Source: Opitutales bacterium (GTDB lineage Bacteria > Verrucomicrobiota > Verrucomicrobiia > Opitutales > Coraliomargaritaceae). Taken from it: 64,000 bases of DNA. The stretch lies in NCBI GenBank assembly GCA_030729385.1, contig JANQXM010000039.1, forward strand, positions 1-64,000, given 5' to 3'. Below the pieces are notes generated by a model. It saw only the letters and a list, made by a program, of their open reading frames with translations. It made no database searches and was not told where the DNA came from. This document shows, one piece after another, positions 1-8,881 of the stretch. Within the stretch, counting starts at the first letter, position 1. Each line of letters starts with the position of its first letter. Both the position numbers and the translations under genes were made by a program.

Positions 1-371
1 GAGCAGACTAGAAAGGGGGCTCCAATTCCTGTTTCGAGCTGTGCTATTGCGGACATCTCTTTGGCATCAATCATGCCTTGCTCCGCTGTGGCTGCGTTGG
101 CATTACCACTGTTGGCGACAAATCCACTGACTTTAATGCCCGGGTGAGAAAGAATTTCTTTGCAGACGTGAACGGGTGCCGCGCAAACATCGTTGAGCGT
201 AAAGACGCCTGCGGCGGAGCAGGGCTTATCTGCGGTGACGATGGTGAGGTCTAGCCGTTCGTTGTCACCGGTTCCCCTAATGTCGCAGGCAACACCTGCG
301 GTCTTGTAGCCTGGGCAGTCCGCGATTCCACCCGGGTTATCGATAAGTTTGACTGTGATCGTATCGGACAT
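1..371 (-). CDS. argJ: Glutamate N-acetyltransferase/amino-acid acetyltransferase ArgJ, N-terminal part, truncated by window start
   Basis: Reverse-strand translation from ATG at 371: MSDTITVKLIDNPGGIADCPGYKTAGVACDIRG...SGFVANSGNANAATAEQGMIDA; the NSGNANA motif is typical of ArgJ; adjacent to argC. Absent from the ORF track because it is open at the edge. Confidence 0.85.
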   Translation of the reverse strand, partial: MSDTITVKLIDNPGGIADCPGYKTAGVACDIRGTGDNERLDLTIVTADKPCSAAGVFTLNDVCAAPVHVCKEILSHPGIKVSGFVANSGNANAATAEQGMIDAKEMSAIAQLETGIGAPFLVC

Positions 372-401
372 GGTGGGATAGTCGGTCGGTAGTGTGAAAG
401 A

Positions 402-1427
402 TTAGATAAGTCCGGCAGTTTCTTCGAAACCAGACTTTAGGTTTAAGATTTGCACGGCTTGTCCGCTGGCACCCTTGAGCAGGTTGTCGATGGCGGATGT
501 GATGATGAAGTTGTCCGTCCGTTTGTCGTAAACGGCAGAGATGTCTGCCCGATTACTTCCGGTTACGTATTTGGTATCTGGATACGTTCCTGATGGGAGC
601 ACACTTACAAATGGTTTGCCTTCGTAGGTTTTATTCCAAACGGAATAGAGCCTTTCGAGGGGCACGCCGTTGGATTTCGCTACGATAGTGGTCGAAATGC
701 CCCGCGACATGGGTGCGAGGTGTGGGTTGAATTGCACGATGACATCTGCGAAGGCAGCTTTTTCGAGTTGCTCTTCGATTTCGGAAAGGTGCCGATGCTT
801 TGGCATCCCGTAGCCCTTCATGCTCTCGTTCCGTTCGCAGTAAATAAAGTCTTCGGCGACTTTCCGTCCTGCGCCACTGACACCGCTGTAGCTGTTGATG
901 ACGATGCCGCTCGGTTTGATGAGCCCTGCTTTAAGCAGTGGGACGAGTGGCAGTTGGATGCTAGTGGGGTAGCACCCTGGGCATGCGATCAACGTGGCAG
1001 TTTTCCAAGAGTCGTCCGCCAGTTCGGGGATGACGTAGGGTGCGGCTTTGAGTAATTCCGGCGCAGGATGTGGGTGACCGTAGTAATTTTCGTAGGTCGA
1101 AGTGGAGTTGAGCCGGAAGTCGGCGCTCAAATCGATCACGGTTTTACCTGCCTTGTATAGTGGGTAGGCAAACTCGCTGGCGACACCGTGTGGGAGCGCG
1201 AGAAAGAACACGTCCAAGTCGTCCCGTTGCGCGAGTTCGGCAGGATCGGAGCTGGTAAACTCTAAGTCGCCGACTGTGTGCCGTAGGGCAGGCATGACAT
1301 CAGCTACTTTTTGCCCTGCGAGCGACCGTGAAGTCACGGCAGCCAGTTGCACATTCGGGTGCCTTGAGAGTAACCGAACTAATTCTTCTCCGGAATATCC
1401 GGATGCTCCTATGATGGCTGCGTTCAT
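402..1427 (-). CDS. argC: N-acetyl-gamma-glutamyl-phosphate reductase
   Basis: MNAAIIGASGYSGEELVRLLSRHPNV; catalytic ACPGCYPTS motif. Confidence 0.97.
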   Translation of the reverse strand: MNAAIIGASGYSGEELVRLLSRHPNVQLAAVTSRSLAGQKVADVMPALRHTVGDLEFTSSDPAELAQRDDLDVFFLALPHGVASEFAYPLYKAGKTVIDLSADFRLNSTSTYENYYGHPHPAPELLKAAPYVIPELADDSWKTATLIACPGCYPTSIQLPLVPLLKAGLIKPSGIVINSYSGVSGAGRKVAEDFIYCERNESMKGYGMPKHRHLSEIEEQLEKAAFADVIVQFNPHLAPMSRGISTTIVAKSNGVPLERLYSVWNKTYEGKPFVSVLPSGTYPDTKYVTGSNRADISAVYDKRTDNFIITSAIDNLLKGASGQAVQILNLKSGFEETAGLI

Positions 1428-1499
1428 GATTTAAAATGGCTGATAGCTAATGATTGATAGCTATTGAATAGTGGCTGATGGCGAAATGCTGAATGTCTA

Positions 1500-1548
1500 A
1501 AAAGAAAAACCCCCCAAAGCACGTGTGGACACGGCCATGGAGGGTTGC
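1500..1548 (-). terminator. Putative intrinsic terminator after rpsI
   Basis: Minus strand: AACCCTCC ... GGGGGGTTTTTCTTTTT, stem followed by T-rich tract. Confidence 0.55.
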
Positions 1549-1577
1549 AAAAAGATGCGTCCTTGCCGCTGTGCGGA

Positions 1578-1970
1578 TTAACGTTTGGAGAACTGGAAGC
1601 GCTTGCGTGCACCTGGTTGACCAGGTTTCTTACGCTCACGACTGCGAGGATCACGCTTCATGTGGCCTTCCGGCTTCAATGATGCGCGAAGATCGCCGTT
1701 CATTTTCTCAAGTGCACGTGCGATGCCGAGGCGAACCGCGCCGGCTTGGCCGTTGAGACCTCCGCCTTCTGCTTTAATCTTGATGTCGACTTGATCGAGC
1801 ATGTCGACGGTCTTCAGAGGGGAGAGTGCTGCGTTGGCAAACTCTTCAGTCTTGAAGTAAGCGCGGGGCTCACTGCCGTTGACTTCGATTTTACCAGTGC
1901 CGCGTGTCAGTCGGACACGTGCTCTTGCGGTCTTACGACGACCGACGGTGACAAATGTTTGTTCGCTCAT
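1578..1970 (-). CDS. rpsI: 30S ribosomal protein S9
   Basis: MSEQTFVTVGRRKTARARVRL...RSRERKKPGQPGARKRFQFSKR; internal ATG chosen within the ORF-track call. Confidence 0.97.
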   Translation of the reverse strand: MSEQTFVTVGRRKTARARVRLTRGTGKIEVNGSEPRAYFKTEEFANAALSPLKTVDMLDQVDIKIKAEGGGLNGQAGAVRLGIARALEKMNGDLRASLKPEGHMKRDPRSRERKKPGQPGARKRFQFSKR

Positions 1971-1989
1971 GTTATATAAAAGTCGGAAA

Positions 1990-2415
1990 TTAAACGAGAG
2001 GCTTTGGTTGTTGTGCCTCGTATGGATGTGAAGGTCCTGCATGGATCTTCAGCTTCTTGATCATTTGGCGACCAAGCTTGTTGCGAGGAAGCATGCCCTT
2101 GACGGCGTGTTCAATAATGAACTCAGGCTTCTTTTCGCGCATTTGAGCCATTGATACGTAACTTTCGCCACCCATCCAACCGGAATAGAACATATAGTTC
2201 TTATCACTGTTCTTCTTGCCGCTCACGCGGATCTTCTCGGCATTGATCACAACGACGAAGTCGCCGGTGTCAGCATGCGGCGTGTAAGTCGGCTTATGAC
2301 GGCCACGAAGCACGTTGGCAATTTTTACGGATACACGACCAAGGGTCTCCTCGGCAGCGTCAACCACATACCAAGATTTGGTGTGATCAGATTTAGTAGC
2401 TAAAGTCGTTTTCAT
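1990..2415 (-). CDS. rplM: 50S ribosomal protein L13
   Basis: MKTTLATKSDHTKSWYVVDAAEETLGRVSVKIANVLRGRHKPTYTPHADTGDFVVVINAEK. Confidence 0.97.
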   Translation of the reverse strand: MKTTLATKSDHTKSWYVVDAAEETLGRVSVKIANVLRGRHKPTYTPHADTGDFVVVINAEKIRVSGKKNSDKNYMFYSGWMGGESYVSMAQMREKKPEFIIEHAVKGMLPRNKLGRQMIKKLKIHAGPSHPYEAQQPKPLV

Positions 2416-2435
2416 GATTTTTGGAAAAGCGGTGA

Positions 2436-2464
2436 ACAGTAAAATCGGGAACCCTCCTGTCAAT
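2436..2464 (-). promoter_or_regulatory. Possible sigma70-type promoter for rplM-rpsI
   Basis: Minus strand TTGACA, 16-nt spacer, weak -10 TACTGT upstream of rplM. Confidence 0.3.
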
Positions 2465-2572
2465 GGGAATTTTAATGAATTTTCATAAGAATCCTGTTTT
2501 TTGTTGCAAAAGGGGTCTTCTGCGTCATTTTCCGCAGCTTTTCCAGATTCATCATAAGAAGGAGCTATAACT

Positions 2573-2785
2573 TTGAGAGACGATTATTTACAGGCCGCAC
2601 AATTGGTAATTCCTGATCCAATGATATTGATCAATGTGATTTCGCGTCGTGCGAAACAACTAAAAAGTGGTTACAAACCACTGGTTGAGTCACTTGAGCG
2701 CTTATCTGCTGAAGATTTGGCTTTGCGCGAAGTGATGGAAGGTAAGATCACTTACCAACTCGACGAAACAATTGAGCCTCAGTAA
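2573..2785 (+). CDS. rpoZ: DNA-directed RNA polymerase omega subunit (probable TTG start)
   Basis: RDDYLQAAQLVIPDPMILINVISRRAKQLKSGYKPLVES...LALREVMEGKITY, RpoZ-like. Confidence 0.8.
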   Translation: MRDDYLQAAQLVIPDPMILINVISRRAKQLKSGYKPLVESLERLSAEDLALREVMEGKITYQLDETIEPQ

Positions 2786-2864
2786 AGCGACTTTGTTGTT
2801 TTACGGGTTTCGTTTTTTCGTCCTGCGGCCATGAGCGTTTCCCTAATGAAGGGATTGATACCAC

Positions 2865-3341
2865 GTGTGTGCCAAAAAAAAATCACCCGAAGACCGCTTT
2901 AAAGAGGTCCGGAATGCGAAAGCCACCCACAATTATTTTGTGGGTGATCGTTTTGAGGCAGGTATTGCGCTTCAAGGCACTGAGGTAAAAGCCATCCGAG
3001 AGGGCAATGCTCAGATCGGGGATGCCTTTTGCCGCATGGAGAAGGGGCAAGTGTGGCTCTATAACTCGCATATAGGTGAGTATTCGTTTGGTAATTTTAA
3101 TAACCATCCACCACGCCGAAAGCGTAAGCTACTACTGCACCGCCGTGAGATCCATAAATTGATGGGTGCGGTTGATATGGGCGGTAAATCGCTCGTCCCT
3201 CTACGTATCTATTTAAAGCATGGCTTGATCAAAGTAGAGATCGCCTTGTGCACAGGTAAAAAGCTGCACGACAAGCGTGAGACGATGAAAAAGAAAATCA
3301 CTATGCGCGAAGCAGAGCGCGAAATGCGGCGTTATAAATAA
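2865..3341 (+). CDS. smpB: SsrA-binding protein
   Basis: NYFVGDRFEAGIALQGTEVKAIREGNAQIGDAFCR...GKKLHDKRETMKKK. Confidence 0.97.
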   Translation: MCAKKKSPEDRFKEVRNAKATHNYFVGDRFEAGIALQGTEVKAIREGNAQIGDAFCRMEKGQVWLYNSHIGEYSFGNFNNHPPRRKRKLLLHRREIHKLMGAVDMGGKSLVPLRIYLKHGLIKVEIALCTGKKLHDKRETMKKKITMREAEREMRRYK

Positions 3342-3353
3342 TTTATCGTAAAC

Positions 3354-4265
3354 ATGTCATCCGTTGCCTCCACTGTTCTCGTTCAAGTTCCCGCCAGCAC
3401 CTCGAATTGCGGCCCCGGATTTGATACGCTTAGTATCGCTTTAACTTTGTATAATTTCGTCCGCTTAACTGTGCGCGAAGATGATCAAATCGCACCTGTA
3501 GGTGAGGTTGGGGCAGGGACTCAAACGATGGTTGAAGAGGTGGCTTTGAGCTTTGCTCAAACCGCAGCGGTGGAAATCGGTGGCTTTGATTATGAAATAT
3601 GGGGTGAGGTGCCGATGGCGCGTGGCCTCGGTTCCAGTTCCACTGTTCGTGCCGGTGTGGTCGCTGGCTTGAATGCACTGTATGGCAAGCCGCTCGACCA
3701 TGAGGCGATGATTCGTTTAACGACTAAGTTGGACAATGCGCCTGACAATGCCTGTGCCGCTTTTGCTGGTGGGTTTTGTATCGCGCGGACGGAGCCCGCG
3801 ACATTTGCATATCGCGAGCATGTTCGTTTCCCGCTGCCTGATTCGTTGGTTTTTGTTGCTGTTTCGCCCAATTACGAGGTGCTGACAGAGAACTCGCGCC
3901 GTGTATTGCCCGATAGTATTCCGTTTGACGACGTGGTGCGCAGTGCGAACAGTTTGGCCTATTTGGTCGGGGTGCTGGTTTCAGGTGATTTTAAGCGTCT
4001 GGACGGAGCGGTGAATGATTACATCCACCAGCCATATCGTGAGCTGCTCAATCCATTTGGTCGCGAAAGTATCGAGGCAGGTTGCCATGCAGGTGCCTAT
4101 ACGGGCTGGCTGAGTGGTAGTGGGTCAACGGTGATGTGTGTGACTGATGCCGCCAATGCCCGTGCCGTGGGTGCAGCGATGCAGCAAGCATATGAGGTCA
4201 ATGGCACAAAGGCCCGCGTTTATCGCTTGAGTGCGGATAATGCTGGGTTGACGGTGACGGTGTAG
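3354..4265 (+). CDS. thrB: Homoserine kinase (GHMP family)
   Basis: VQVPASTSNCGPGFDTLSIAL; MARGLGSSSTVRAGVVAGLNAL. Confidence 0.9.
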   Translation: MSSVASTVLVQVPASTSNCGPGFDTLSIALTLYNFVRLTVREDDQIAPVGEVGAGTQTMVEEVALSFAQTAAVEIGGFDYEIWGEVPMARGLGSSSTVRAGVVAGLNALYGKPLDHEAMIRLTTKLDNAPDNACAAFAGGFCIARTEPATFAYREHVRFPLPDSLVFVAVSPNYEVLTENSRRVLPDSIPFDDVVRSANSLAYLVGVLVSGDFKRLDGAVNDYIHQPYRELLNPFGRESIEAGCHAGAYTGWLSGSGSTVMCVTDAANARAVGAAMQQAYEVNGTKARVYRLSADNAGLTVTV

Positions 4266-4266
4266 C

Positions 4267-5148
4267 TTATTCGACGTTCTGCACTTGCTCGCGGATGCGT
4301 TCGAGTGAGTTTTTGCCTTCGATGACTGCGCGGGTGATTTCGATCTGACTAGATTTGCTGCCAGTGGTGTTGAATTCTCGGTGAATTTCTTGGCAGAGGA
4401 AGTCCATCTTGCGCCCAGTGGCTTCTTCAGCAGCGAGGAATTCACGGAATTGTTTGAAGTGGCTTTTGAGGCGGGTCATTTCTTCGCTCACATCGCAACG
4501 GTCCGCGAAGATGGCGAGTTCTTTAAGGACACGCTCGTCGCTAGGATCGAGGTCGAGTTCTAGCTGCTTGAGGCGCTCAAGTAGGGCGTCTTTGTATTTG
4601 CCAACTGCGCCGGCGGCATGTGTCTCGATTTCAGTGCTGAGTTGGTCGAGTGCGTCGATACGTTCGAGCAAGTCTTTCTTGAGGGCATCACCTTCGGCGG
4701 TGCGCATCGAGTGTATGTCGGTCAAAGCCTGGTCGAATGCTGCCTTGATGCTTTCTTCGATGACGGACCAGTCGGGCAGACCTGAGCTGTCTTTCAACGA
4801 TTTAGCCAAGTCGACAAGTAGCGAGGTGTCAGGGTTGAACGGAAGCCCGCGGCTTTCTGAAAAAGCTTTAAGGCGATCGAGGGTTTCATCCATCGCACGG
4901 TTGTCCCAGGTAAGCCCGTATTGCTCGCCTGCGGTGGACTGCACTTTTATTTGCACATTGACCCGTCCGCGCTGGAAGCTGCCTTTGAGCCATTCTGTGC
5001 AGCGTTGATCGAGTCCACTCCACTCGCGTGGGGCAGAGACAAACGCATCGAGTGTCTTTCGATTCACCGAGGTGATTTCGATTTCAATTTGTAAACCATG
5101 CTCTGCCGCTTGTGCTGAGCCTGTGCCATAACCAGTCATACTACGCAT
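4267..5148 (-). CDS. yicC: YicC family protein
   Basis: [13 protein letters not shown]...NPHS-type N-terminus; C-term [41 protein letters not shown]. Confidence 0.93.
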   Translation of the reverse strand: MRSMTGYGTGSAQAAEHGLQIEIEITSVNRKTLDAFVSAPREWSGLDQRCTEWLKGSFQRGRVNVQIKVQSTAGEQYGLTWDNRAMDETLDRLKAFSESRGLPFNPDTSLLVDLAKSLKDSSGLPDWSVIEESIKAAFDQALTDIHSMRTAEGDALKKDLLERIDALDQLSTEIETHAAGAVGKYKDALLERLKQLELDLDPSDERVLKELAIFADRCDVSEEMTRLKSHFKQFREFLAAEEATGRKMDFLCQEIHREFNTTGSKSSQIEITRAVIEGKNSLERIREQVQNVE

Positions 5149-5233
5149 CTCTTATAGATAGGCGGAGTTTAAATAGGATCGCGAACAAATATTTTGGATG
5201 CGGGATATGAGATCTGGGATGCGGGATACGAGA

Positions 5234-5896
5234 TTAGAGCTGGAGGGCAGATTTGAGCTCTTTGAGATTCTCAAAGGCGGCTTCAGCGCCGGTGGCTTTG
5301 AGTTCATCCACGCTGTGTGCGCCAGTGGCCACGCAATAGCAGGGGAGGCCTGCGTTGTGTGCGGTTTCAATGTCGGTGGGGGAGTCGCCGATCATGCAGG
5401 CACCTTCGGCGCTGGCATCGATCTGGTCGAGGACGTGGCGAGTGAGCTCCGCTTGAGGCTTGTGCCATTCTGTATCGGTATTACCAATACAGGTTGGGAC
5501 GTGCTTAGCGAACCCTGCGTATTTACTAACGCTGCGGGCGGTATCGCCGTGCTTGTTGGTGAAGATAGCTTGGGGGATGCGCGCTTTGTAAAAGGCTTCG
5601 ATGAGTTCGCTGCCACCTGCTAGAATGATAAGCCCTTCGAACATGATCTCTGGGAAGCGGGCGCGAAATGCTTTGGCTGCTTGGTCCTGTTGATCTTCTG
5701 GGATGAAGAGCGACATCGTGGATGCCATAGGACCGCCAAGGCTGCGGCGTATGACCTCGGCGTCCGGTTCGGGATAACCGAGCGTAGTGATGACGTCACA
5801 GTAGCAGCGCACAATGGCTGCTGTTTGATCGATCAGCGTGCCATCCATGTCCCAGAGCACGGCGCTGGGCAGGGGGAGCTTGATTGTATCAGGCAT
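5234..5896 (-). CDS. HAD family hydrolase (phosphoglycolate-phosphatase-like)
   Basis: AVLWDMDGTLIDQTAAI (DxDGT), FTNKHGDTAR, CMIGDSPTDIETAHNAGL. Confidence 0.88.
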   Translation of the reverse strand: MPDTIKLPLPSAVLWDMDGTLIDQTAAIVRCYCDVITTLGYPEPDAEVIRRSLGGPMASTMSLFIPEDQQDQAAKAFRARFPEIMFEGLIILAGGSELIEAFYKARIPQAIFTNKHGDTARSVSKYAGFAKHVPTCIGNTDTEWHKPQAELTRHVLDQIDASAEGACMIGDSPTDIETAHNAGLPCYCVATGAHSVDELKATGAEAAFENLKELKSALQL

Positions 5897-5931
5897 TGAC
5901 GAGACGAGGTGTTAGCCTCGGTCGTGGGTGA

Positions 5932-6258
5932 TTAGGCGTTCTTCGTTTCCGAAGTGCTGTCTTCAGTAGACGCTTCTTTATCTGCTTCGACTTCAGCAGC
6001 AACTGGCGCATCTGTTGCGGAAGCTTCGACTGACTTGCTGGCAGGCTTTGGAGTCTTCTTTACAGGCTCGTCAGCTTCCATGGCATTGCGGATGTCTTCT
6101 TCAATGCCGGATGTGGCAGACTTGAATTCCTTAACGGACTTGCCGAGTGATCGGAATAGCTCGGGCAGGCGTTTTGCTCCAAAAAAGAGGAGGACGACCA
6201 TAAAAATTAGGACGATTTCCCAGCTGCTGAGATTTTGTAGAAATGCAAGTGTGCTCAT
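5932..6258 (-). CDS. tatA: Twin-arginine translocase TatA/TatE subunit
   Basis: WEIVLIFMVVLLFFGAKRLPELFRSLGKSVKEFKSA. Confidence 0.9.
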   Translation of the reverse strand: MSTLAFLQNLSSWEIVLIFMVVLLFFGAKRLPELFRSLGKSVKEFKSATSGIEEDIRNAMEADEPVKKTPKPASKSVEASATDAPVAAEVEADKEASTEDSTSETKNA

Positions 6259-6303
6259 AATATAAAAGGTATATGTGTGTATGCTTTAGTGATTGTTCCG
6301 TCT

Positions 6304-6723
6304 TTACTCTGTATCGGCCTCGGCGTCACGATATATTTTAGCCAAGCGTTCACTTTCGGCGGCGCTGGCGGGTGTGATAGTGTTGTTGATCCGAGGCTCT
6401 CCTTCAAGGATATCGGCAGTGCGAAGACCAGTTGCGCGTTTTTCGCGTGCTTTGAGGATGGCTGTTTGAGTGCCGTCTGTGTTGGTCGCAACGAGGAAAG
6501 CGATCGGGAGATCGCGACCATTACGGATGGTGGCAATGCGTTCAAACATATCAACGTGAACGATAGTCGATGTATTCGAAGCGACGATAGTGCCTGGTTG
6601 GGCTCTGCCAATCTGTGTATCACCTTGGGTGACGCGGACGCCGGATGGACCGCCGCCGCAACCTGTGAGTATGAGTGCAAGGCAGATGCCGATGCAAAGA
6701 GGAGTGATTCGAGTCGAGCGCAT
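6304..6723 (-). CDS. Putative lipoprotein (YcfL-like character)
   Basis: MRSTRITPLCIGICLALILTGCGGG lipobox; short secreted protein. Confidence 0.6.
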   Translation of the reverse strand: MRSTRITPLCIGICLALILTGCGGGPSGVRVTQGDTQIGRAQPGTIVASNTSTIVHVDMFERIATIRNGRDLPIAFLVATNTDGTQTAILKAREKRATGLRTADILEGEPRINNTITPASAAESERLAKIYRDAEADTE

Positions 6724-6763
6724 GATTTTCGTAGGGACTTTGTTGTATCGTAGTGAGCGACTG

Positions 6764-8854
6764 TTATTTGTGTTTGGCATTTTCGCGTTTGATGCTGTCC
6801 ATACCAGGTTTTTCGAGATTGATATCGCCTTCAAAGAAACCGTGTAACTGGCGAATACGTGTTGGGTGACGCATCTTACGGAGTGCTTTGGCTTCAATTT
6901 GACGGATACGTTCGCGGGTGACTTTGAACTGGCGACCCACTTCTTCAAGTGTGCGTGAATAGCCGTCGGCTAGACCGAAACGGAGAGAGAGGACGCGGCG
7001 TTCGCGTTCAGTCAAACTATCGAGGACGTCGGTGATCTTCTCACGTAGAAGGCTGTAGGCCGTCATGTCGTAAGGGTTTTCAGCGCCTTTATCTTCGATG
7101 AAGTCACCGAAGTTGGTGTCGTCGGAATCACCGACGGGGCTCTGAAGGGAGATCGGTTGCTGTGCCATCTTCATGATGGACTGGACGCGCTCGATCGGAA
7201 GGTTCATCTCGTCGGCGACTTCTTCAGCGGTGGGTTCGTGCCCGAGTTCTTGAAGGAGTTGCTTTTGCACCTGCATAACCTTGTTCAAGGTCTCGATCAT
7301 GTGGACCGGAATACGAATGGTCCGAGCTTGGTCGGCAATCGAGCGGGTGATGGCCTGGCGAATCCACCATGTTGCGTAAGTTGAGAACTTATAGCCGCGG
7401 CGATATTCAAATTTTTCCACCGCTTTCATGAGGCCCATATTGCCTTCTTGAATTAGATCGAGGAAGGAAAGACCACGATTGGTGTATTTTTTGGCAATGG
7501 AGATCACGAGGCGTAAGTTGGCCTCGACCATTTCGGTTTTCGCTTTGTGTGCCTCGCGGATACCAGTGCGGACTTCACGGATGATTTCCATGAATTCGCG
7601 GGCATCGATTTTGAACTCAGCTTTGAGCTCTTCGAGACGCTTATTGGTTTTAGCGACATCGACTTTTGTCTTACGACGAGTAGACACCATGTCCGCAGCT
7701 TCGAGGTCTTCGTAAAGGCTGGTGATTTCGCGATACACTGGGGTGAGGTTCGTGAGGAAGTCCTCAAAGACCTTTAGCTTGAGGCAGTATTTACGAAGGA
7801 CGAGACGGAGCTCTCCTTCATAATTGATCATACGTGTGCGTGAGCGTTTAGCGTTGGATTCATTCGTCGCGGCGACATGGCTATCCCAAGCGGCATAAAT
7901 GCGCTCACCGAGCTTGTGTGCTTGTTCGAGCAGTTTAGGTAAACTGTTGAAATAGGCTTCACGGCTTTCAATTTTTTTGTCGAGGACGACGCGGTCGAAA
8001 CGTTCTTCGCGGTTGAGAAGTTTTTGAACGATGTCGTTCTGGAATTCTAGTGTCAGCGCGGTAGAGAAGAGGGCATCTTGAGCGCGTAGTTCGGCTTTTT
8101 CGATGCGCTTTGAAATGGCGACTTCTTCCTCGCGCGTCAGCAGGGGAACTTGTCCCATTTGTTTCAAATACATCCGGACAGGATCGTCTAGGATGTCATT
8201 CTGCGAGGTGCGGACTTCTTTCTCTTCAGTTTCTTCGATACGGGCCTTGTAGGCTTCTACCTCGTTGTCATCGAGGATTTCGACTTCGAGGTTTTGAAGT
8301 ATGGAAATGACGTTCTCGATTTCGTCAGGGTTATTGACGCTATCGGGAAGCGCTTTGTTGATATCCTTATAAGTGAGGAAGCCTTGCTCTTTGGAGAGGC
8401 GGATGAGGTTGCGAATGCGCTCGTTCAGCTTTTCTTGAGCTTTAGTGGAGAGGCGACGCTTCTTGGTGACCTGTTGGGTGGCTTCTTTGAGTGCGTCTTC
8501 GCTAACGACTTTGGCAGCTTTTGTAGCGGGCGCTTTTTTAGTGGGTGCCTTTGAAGCGGTTACTTTTTTTGGTGCCGCTTTTGTAGCGGGCGCCTTCTTA
8601 ACTTCTTTTTTGGTGGCCACCTTTTTAGCAGGTGCCTTTTTAGAAACAGCTTTCTTAGCAGGTGCCTTCTTCGCCGCCTTTGTCGTAGGCGCCTTTTTAG
8701 AAACCGCTTTTTTAGCAGGTGCTTTTTGGGTCGCAGTGTTCTTAGCCGCTACTTTTTTCGTAGCTTTTTTAGCAGGCGCTTTTTTAGCGGGTGCCTTCTT
8801 GGTTGCGGCTTTCTTGACTGTCTTTTTGGCGGTTTTCTTTTTCGCAGCTGACAT
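6764..8854 (-). CDS. rpoD: RNA polymerase primary sigma factor with long K/A/P-rich N-terminal tail
   Basis: [54 protein letters not shown]; region 4 RVLSLRFGL...[19 protein letters not shown]. Confidence 0.97.
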   Translation of the reverse strand: MSAAKKKTAKKTVKKAATKKAPAKKAPAKKATKKVAAKNTATQKAPAKKAVSKKAPTTKAAKKAPAKKAVSKKAPAKKVATKKEVKKAPATKAAPKKVTASKAPTKKAPATKAAKVVSEDALKEATQQVTKKRRLSTKAQEKLNERIRNLIRLSKEQGFLTYKDINKALPDSVNNPDEIENVISILQNLEVEILDDNEVEAYKARIEETEEKEVRTSQNDILDDPVRMYLKQMGQVPLLTREEEVAISKRIEKAELRAQDALFSTALTLEFQNDIVQKLLNREERFDRVVLDKKIESREAYFNSLPKLLEQAHKLGERIYAAWDSHVAATNESNAKRSRTRMINYEGELRLVLRKYCLKLKVFEDFLTNLTPVYREITSLYEDLEAADMVSTRRKTKVDVAKTNKRLEELKAEFKIDAREFMEIIREVRTGIREAHKAKTEMVEANLRLVISIAKKYTNRGLSFLDLIQEGNMGLMKAVEKFEYRRGYKFSTYATWWIRQAITRSIADQARTIRIPVHMIETLNKVMQVQKQLLQELGHEPTAEEVADEMNLPIERVQSIMKMAQQPISLQSPVGDSDDTNFGDFIEDKGAENPYDMTAYSLLREKITDVLDSLTERERRVLSLRFGLADGYSRTLEEVGRQFKVTRERIRQIEAKALRKMRHPTRIRQLHGFFEGDINLEKPGMDSIKRENAKHK

Positions 8855-8881
8855 AATATTGATGGAATCTTTGTGGCTTGT

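Noticed and set aside
4409-5008. 199-aa plus-strand Ser/Arg-rich ORF
   Set aside because: Antisense to yicC; biased composition of a shadow frame
6255-6680. 141-aa minus-strand ORF
   Set aside because: Overlaps the lipoprotein gene (6304..6723) in another frame; no signal peptide or family resemblance
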